A model generated the notes under the pieces. The model worked only from the letters and a program-made list of their open reading frames with translations, did not search any database and had not been told where the DNA came from. The position numbers and the translations under genes were made by a program. From positions 1 to 36,822 of the forward strand of contig JAFWEV010000013.1 in the NCBI GenBank assembly GCA_017512745.1: a stretch of DNA of 36,822 bases. Direction: 5' to 3'. Below, piece after piece: positions 33,093 through 36,822 of this stretch. Source of the DNA: Oscillospiraceae bacterium (GTDB lineage Bacteria > Bacillota > Clostridia > Oscillospirales > Ruminococcaceae). Position 1 is the stretch's first letter. Each line of letters opens with the position of its first letter.

Positions 33093-34874
33093 GTGAGCAC
33101 AAAAGAAAGAAAACAGCAGTCACTGATTGAAGGCGCGCTTGTACTGGCGCTGGCTTCGCTGATAGTGAAGATAATAGGAGCCATTTACAAGGTTCCGATG
33201 ATCGCGGTCATCGGAACAGATGGAAACGGCTACTATACCTATGCCTACAACATTTATCTTGTGATCTATGCCATAGCGGTATCAGGATTCCCGACAGCCA
33301 TATCCAAGATAGTTGCGGAATACAGGGTTCAGGGAAGATATAAAGATATTGCCAGAGTCAAGCATGTGGCGACTGTGCTTATGCTGGGCGTAGGTCTCGC
33401 GGGATCGCTTATACTGCTTCTCGCTGCAAAACCCTATGCAGAGTGGGCGCTCAAGATCCCGCTCGCATACTATGCCATCCTTGCGGTGACGCCGTCGATC
33501 TTATTCAGCTGTCTCATGGCAACCCACAGGGGATTTACACAGGGTATGGCCAACATGACGCCTACTGCCGTATCCCAGCTGCTGGAAGTTCTTGTAAAGG
33601 TCGCTGCGGGACTTGGCGGATCTTATATCGTCAAAAAGACCCTGACGGAAGAGTTCCTGAAAGCAGGAACGATACTCGGTAAAGAGCTTGCACGCGGACA
33701 GAAACCTGATGTCATAATCCAGTCGTATTCCGCAGCAGCAGCCATCTTCGGAGTCACCCTCTCGGTACTTGTCGGATATATCTACTTCGTTATCAGAGAC
33801 AGATTCAGGGGCGTCACGTTCGCTCCGGAAATGGTGGCGGCGAGTCCGTCACCGGACAGCGACAGGATAATCGCAAAAAAGATACTCTCTATAGGCATTC
33901 CGATCGCTCTCTCGACTGTAACCGTGTATGTCGCAGGGTTTATTGACGGCATCACGGTAACGGACAGACTCATAAGAGTGTTTGTCCATCACTCGAAAGA
34001 ACTGTTTGATTCATTCCATGGTCTTCTGGAACTCGCGGGAAAGACACTTCACGATGACCCGTCGGAGGTGGCAAACTATCTGTACGGTGCATACGGTTTA
34101 AGTACACCGCTGTTCAATCTCATCCCGAGCATAACCGGCGCATTCGGAATAAGTTCCATGCCGCATGTTGCTGCGGCCTGGCGTCAGGGAAATCTCATTG
34201 ATGTAAAACGCCATTCCGAATCGGTCGTCAGACTTACCATGATCATTGCGGCCCCGCTCGGGTGCGGAATATTCGCCCTGTGCGGACCGATAACCAGATT
34301 CCTCTATGCCGGGAGAAATCCGGTCAGTGCGGAGATAGCATATCCGATGGTCGGAGTTCTGGGACTCGTTGCTATAATAGTCGCGGTATCCGCATCGATC
34401 AACTCGCTCCTGCAGGGAATAGGCAGGATAGATGTTCCTGTTAAGTTGCTCGCATTCGGTGCGTTTTCAAAGGTCGCTTTCAACTTTATTCTTGTCGGAG
34501 TGCCGTCATTAAACGTGAAGGCTCTTCCGTACAGCAATCTTCTCTGTTATGCGGTCATAAGCACACTGGCATTCTATGTCTTCTACACAACTACCGGTAT
34601 AGGTCTTTCTTATTTTGATATTCTGGCTAAACCCCTTCTCGCAGGTGCGGGATGCGGTGTCACCGCATATCTTGCAAATGTACTCCTGCTCATGGTTCTT
34701 AGAGGGCGAACAAGCGTTTGCATGTTCCTGTCCATCATTGCAGGTGCGATTGCATATATAGTGCTTTTGGGGGTCCTCAGAGCCATCAAACGTGAAGACT
34801 GTCTGAGTCTTCCGGGGGGTACAAAGATTGTCAGAGTGCTTGAAATGCTGAGAATTTTGCAGAAGCAAAGTTGA
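33093..34874 (+). CDS. Polysaccharide-type flippase, YabM/SpoVB/MurJ-like MOP family
   Basis: A 593-residue membrane protein with about 14 helices. The N-terminal LIVKIIGAIYKVPMIAVIGTDGNGYY and AVSGFPTAISKIVAEY are characteristic of the SpoVB/YabM group in the MOP superfamily. These proteins move undecaprenyl-linked precursors such as lipid II across the membrane. The start is GTG at 33093; the nearest Shine-Dalgarno (AAAGGAAAG) is somewhat far. Position just before HU-rqcP-divIC matches yabM in Bacillus, so YabM is the closest guess, without the mazG gene that follows it there. Confidence 0.87.
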   Translation: MSTKERKQQSLIEGALVLALASLIVKIIGAIYKVPMIAVIGTDGNGYYTYAYNIYLVIYAIAVSGFPTAISKIVAEYRVQGRYKDIARVKHVATVLMLGVGLAGSLILLLAAKPYAEWALKIPLAYYAILAVTPSILFSCLMATHRGFTQGMANMTPTAVSQLLEVLVKVAAGLGGSYIVKKTLTEEFLKAGTILGKELARGQKPDVIIQSYSAAAAIFGVTLSVLVGYIYFVIRDRFRGVTFAPEMVAASPSPDSDRIIAKKILSIGIPIALSTVTVYVAGFIDGITVTDRLIRVFVHHSKELFDSFHGLLELAGKTLHDDPSEVANYLYGAYGLSTPLFNLIPSITGAFGISSMPHVAAAWRQGNLIDVKRHSESVVRLTMIIAAPLGCGIFALCGPITRFLYAGRNPVSAEIAYPMVGVLGLVAIIVAVSASINSLLQGIGRIDVPVKLLAFGAFSKVAFNFILVGVPSLNVKALPYSNLLCYAVISTLAFYVFYTTTGIGLSYFDILAKPLLAGAGCGVTAYLANVLLLMVLRGRTSVCMFLSIIAGAIAYIVLLGVLRAIKREDCLSLPGGTKIVRVLEMLRILQKQS

Positions 34875-34899
34875 TTATGAATTACAAAAGGGTTACAAT
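34871..34899 (+). promoter_or_regulatory. Sigma-A promoter P1 for HU
   Basis: TTGATT (34871-34876), overlapping the flippase stop, 17 bases, TACAAT (34894-34899). The leader to the HU start would be about 145 bases. Confidence 0.65.
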
Positions 34900-34926
34900 A
34901 GTAAGGTAAAAATTCAAACAGCATAA

Positions 34927-34955
34927 TTGCAGCTAGTTTTTGTAGAGAGTATGTT
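34927..34955 (+). promoter_or_regulatory. Possible second promoter P2 for HU
   Basis: TTGCAG (34927-34932), 17 bases, TATGTT (34950-34955). Confidence 0.35.
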
Positions 34956-35051
34956 TCATAAGAATGTGTATTTCGGTTGGCTCTCTTTATCGGATTGTTT
35001 GATTTTTATAATTTTTTAAAAAAAGATAATTTATTTTTGGAGGAAACAAAA

Positions 35052-35324
35052 ATGACAAAGGCAGATCTCATTTCTGCAGTAGCAGAGAGCACAGGCTTAA
35101 CAAAGAAGGATGCAGGTAAGGCTGTTGCTGCTACAATCGATGCAATTGCAGATTGCATGAAGAAGGGTGACAAGGTTTCATTCGTAGGATTCGGCACATT
35201 CGGCACAAAGGTACGTCCGGCACGTGTTGCTGTAAATCCGGCAAATGGTGAAAAGATCGATGTTCCGGAAACAACAGTTCCGTACTTCAAGGCAGGCAAG
35301 AGCCTTAAGGATCTCGTTAAATAA
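35052..35324 (+). CDS. hup: HU-family DNA-binding protein
   Basis: A 90-residue nucleoid protein that binds and bends DNA as a dimer. MTKADLISAVAESTGLTKKDA, VSFVGFGTFGTK and the C-terminal VPYFKAGKSLKDLV are typical. The flexible arm keeps the NP tip but reads RPARVAVNPANGEK, with fewer arginines than the usual arm. GGAGG lies eight bases before the ATG; the open frame upstream to 34977 is leader. The AT-rich leader and strong site fit high expression. Confidence 0.95.
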   Translation: MTKADLISAVAESTGLTKKDAGKAVAATIDAIADCMKKGDKVSFVGFGTFGTKVRPARVAVNPANGEKIDVPETTVPYFKAGKSLKDLVK

Positions 35325-35343
35325 GATCGTCTATTGAATACCT

Positions 35344-35383
35344 GTCCCCTGAGCCCGAAGGCTTTGGGGACTTTTGCTTTTGG
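35344..35383 (+). terminator. Intrinsic terminator after HU
   Basis: GTCCCC (35344-35349) pairs with GGGGAC (35366-35371), the stem continuing through GAGCC/GGCTT to a CGAA loop, followed by TTTTGCTTTT. The rqcP start is only 11 bases after it. Confidence 0.8.
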
Positions 35384-35393
35384 GGGAGAATAT

Positions 35394-35636
35394 ATGAGAC
35401 TGGATAAATACCTGAAAGAGAGCAGGCTTGTAAAAAGAAGGACTGTTGCAAATGAACTTTGTGATGCGGGAAGAGTCATGATCAATGGCAAGGTCGCCAG
35501 GGCATCCAAAGATGTCGAGATCGGTGATGTTATCGAAATACAGAGCGGAGAGAGGATGATCCGAGCCGAAGTGCTCGTTACTGATAAGCCGAAGACCAAA
35601 GAAGAATCAAGGGAAATGTGCCGAATCATTGAATAG
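35394..35636 (+). CDS. rqcP: RqcP (YabO), S4-domain ribosome quality control factor
   Basis: An 80-residue S4 RNA-binding protein of the Hsp15/YabO type: MRLDKYLKESRLVKRRTVA at the start and CDAGRVMINGKVARASKD in the centre are clear. In Bacillus RqcP binds obstructed 50S subunits with RqcH during C-terminal alanine tailing. GGGGGAG lies before the ATG at 35394; an upstream in-frame ATG at 35334 would read through the HU terminator and is rejected. Confidence 0.93.
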   Translation: MRLDKYLKESRLVKRRTVANELCDAGRVMINGKVARASKDVEIGDVIEIQSGERMIRAEVLVTDKPKTKEESREMCRIIE

Positions 35637-35656
35637 CACTTTTCCGATGATATAAT
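35629..35656 (+). promoter_or_regulatory. Promoter for divIC
   Basis: TTGAAT (35629-35634), 16 bases, TATAAT (35651-35656) preceded by TG-A (extended -10). It overlaps the rqcP stop codon. Confidence 0.6.
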
Positions 35657-35687
35657 AGTTATAATCATAGAACGGAGAGTTCACAGG

Positions 35688-36059
35688 TTGGCAGAGAGAA
35701 CCGCACAGACGGATACACCCAAGAGGGACACGACAAGAAGACAGGATATGAGGCTGATAAGAAGGTATCAGATCATATTCCTGGTTCTTCTGTTTCTGTG
35801 TGTCACGATGATTACATCAATACTGTCGACACAGCTGAACATATTCAGGCAGGAGCGGGCATTATACAGCCTGCAGTCACAGATAGAAGCCCAGCGGCTC
35901 GAGAACGACGATCTGTCCAGAATAGTCAACAACGATGTGGTAAGCGACGATTACGTCGAGAGGATAGCAAGAGAGAAGCTCGGCTACGCGGGATTTGACG
36001 AGAGGGTATTCGTCGATGTGGCGGGATCCGAGAATGCCGGGAACAGCAATAACGGATGA
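35688..36059 (+). CDS. divIC: Septum formation initiator, DivIC/FtsB-like
   Basis: A 123-residue bitopic membrane protein: a short basic cytosolic tail, one helix (about 28-50), a coiled coil (about 52-82) and the family-typical YVERIAREKLGY near residue 89. It bridges to DivIB/FtsL in the divisome. The start is TTG at 35688 with GGAG ten bases upstream. It follows rqcP after only 51 bases, so yabP and yabQ are missing. Confidence 0.87.
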   Translation: MAERTAQTDTPKRDTTRRQDMRLIRRYQIIFLVLLFLCVTMITSILSTQLNIFRQERALYSLQSQIEAQRLENDDLSRIVNNDVVSDDYVERIAREKLGYAGFDERVFVDVAGSENAGNSNNG

Positions 36060-36064
36060 CGAAA

Positions 36065-36107
36065 GCCGGAATTTTTGTGTATTGGACAGAATTTCCGGCC
36101 TTTTTTC
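36065..36107 (+). terminator. Intrinsic terminator after divIC
   Basis: GCCGGAA (36065-36071) pairs with TTCCGGC (36093-36099), followed by CTTTTTTC; a few more bases may pair inside. Confidence 0.8.
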
Positions 36108-36230
36108 TACATTTTTGAGAATCTATCTGCGTTGGCAAATTTGTTAAAATTTTTCGGAATATATGGCGCATCGTTTGTGCTATTATTATATTAGCAAAGA
36201 TCATTAAGACCAAAAAAGGAGGTCTATGTT

Positions 36231-36749
36231 ATGGAAACCACAATGACAGCAAAACGAGTCACGATCAGAGAGCCCTTCACTACAAAAGTTGAAGCACGTC
36301 TGGCCAAGCTGGACCGCTATTTCGGTGAAGGTGCGAAAGCGAATATCACGGCTTCAAGGGAGGGCAACAGGGTAACTGTTGAAGTTACGATCAAATACAG
36401 GGATCTCGTGTTCCGCTCCGAGCGAACAAATAAACAAATGTATGTCGCATTTGCGGATGCTACTGATATAATAGAGAAGCAGATCATCAAGAATAAAGGT
36501 AAACTCGGTGCAAGGATCAAGAAGGTTGAAAAGCCTGTCGAAGAGTTTGTTGAGGTCACAGAAGATGACGATTACCGTGTCGTCAGGGAGAAGATAGTCT
36601 CCGGCAAACCGATCACACTGGATGAGGCAATAATGAGAATGAATCTCGTTGACCATGATTTCTATGTGTTCAGAAATGCCGACAACAACCGTATTGAAGT
36701 TGTCTACAAGAGAAAAGAAGGCAATTACGGTGTGATCATACCCGAGTAA
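36231..36749 (+). CDS. hpf: Ribosome hibernation promoting factor, long form
   Basis: A 172-residue protein. The N-terminal S30AE domain (about 1-105) binds the 30S decoding region; the C-terminal dimerisation domain (about 115-172, IVSGKPITLDEAIMRM, then DFYVFRNADN and VVYKRKEGNYGVI) drives formation of 100S ribosome dimers. This is the long form typical of Firmicutes. AAGGAGGT lies eight bases before the ATG. No convincing sigma-A promoter was seen in the AT-rich leader (36108-36215); a stress sigma factor is possible. Confidence 0.95.
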   Translation: METTMTAKRVTIREPFTTKVEARLAKLDRYFGEGAKANITASREGNRVTVEVTIKYRDLVFRSERTNKQMYVAFADATDIIEKQIIKNKGKLGARIKKVEKPVEEFVEVTEDDDYRVVREKIVSGKPITLDEAIMRMNLVDHDFYVFRNADNNRIEVVYKRKEGNYGVIIPE

Positions 36750-36767
36750 TCCGTTCAATCATTACCG

Positions 36768-36795
36768 GCACCGCGGTGATCCGCGGTGCTTTTTC
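36768..36795 (+). terminator. Intrinsic terminator after hpf
   Basis: GCACCGCGG (36768-36776) and CCGCGGTGC (36781-36789) form a perfect 9-bp stem with loop TGAT, followed by TTTTTC. Confidence 0.88.
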
Positions 36796-36812
36796 TTATA
36801 AGGAGATATATT

Positions 36813-36822
36813 TTGAGAGCAG
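36813..36822 (+). CDS. Probable start of the next gene (truncated)
   Basis: AAGGAG (36800-36805) is followed seven bases later by TTG-AGA-GCA at the window edge. Only three codons are visible, so the product cannot be named. TTG starts with good Shine-Dalgarno sites occur elsewhere in this window, which supports the reading. Confidence 0.4.

Noticed and set aside
1..36822. CRISPR arrays, insertion sequences, tRNA or rRNA genes, prophage
   Set aside because: Looked for regular direct repeats, transposase motifs, cloverleaf-like sequences and rRNA signatures by eye and found none; the coding density is high and the genes are housekeeping.

Overview
The window looks like chromosomal DNA from a low-to-mid GC Gram-positive anaerobe of the Clostridia. 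Evidence: a T-box leader in front of pheST, an IspH protein fused to ribosomal protein S1, the ireB (UPF0297), cdaA-cdaR, rel-hemZ and HU-rqcP-divIC neighbourhoods, strong GGAGG-type ribosome binding sites, frequent TTG starts, and heavy use of AGA for arginine. An Oscillospirales- or Saccharofermentans-like lineage is my guess only; no rRNA or other marker is present. I see no tRNA, rRNA, CRISPR array, insertion sequence or prophage. It reads as a dense housekeeping region, with the less familiar material in small conserved unknown proteins and in protein fusions.

Layout. 1-2324 (minus): two paralogous MFS transporters, the first cut by the window edge. 2467-4392 (plus): membrane-anchored M23 peptidase and a YkgJ-type cysteine-cluster protein. 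4458-6347 (minus): acpS-nnr. 6397-10195 (plus): Phe T-box leader, pheS, pheT, then two hairpins. 10297-10891: ireB plus a conserved unknown. 10948-13506: MBL-fold hydrolase and two zinc-ribbon membrane proteins. 13566-14261 (minus): tyrosine phosphatase. 14343-15960: lipid kinase and TraX-like membrane protein. 16005-17363 (minus): murC. 17495-22149: flavoprotein, cmk, plsC, ispH-S1. 22216-23331: ispDF. 23439-25569: cdaA-cdaR. 25639-34874: a long run of recJ, rel, MBL hydrolase, hemZ-like, nucleoside kinase, a small unknown and a YabM/SpoVB-like flippase. 35052-36749: HU, rqcP, divIC and hpf, followed by the probable start of another gene at the right edge.

How the genes fit together. The MEP isoprenoid pathway contributes three activities through two fused proteins (IspH-S1 and IspDF). 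Peptidoglycan and envelope work is covered by murC, the flippase, the M23 peptidase, divIC and plsC. Two second messengers are made close together, c-di-AMP (cdaA/cdaR) and (p)ppGpp (rel). Translation and ribosome upkeep is covered by pheST, S1, rqcP and hpf. The sporulation genes yabP and yabQ, which lie between rqcP and divIC in endospore formers, are absent, which fits a non-sporulating lineage.

The observation I would follow up first is inside ispH-S1. At the junction of the two parts there is an in-frame ATG preceded by a near-perfect Shine-Dalgarno sequence, and a good extended -10 promoter lies further upstream within ispH. This could yield a free S1 protein in addition to the fusion. 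A second point is an unusual substitution in the usually conserved Phe-pocket loop of PheS.
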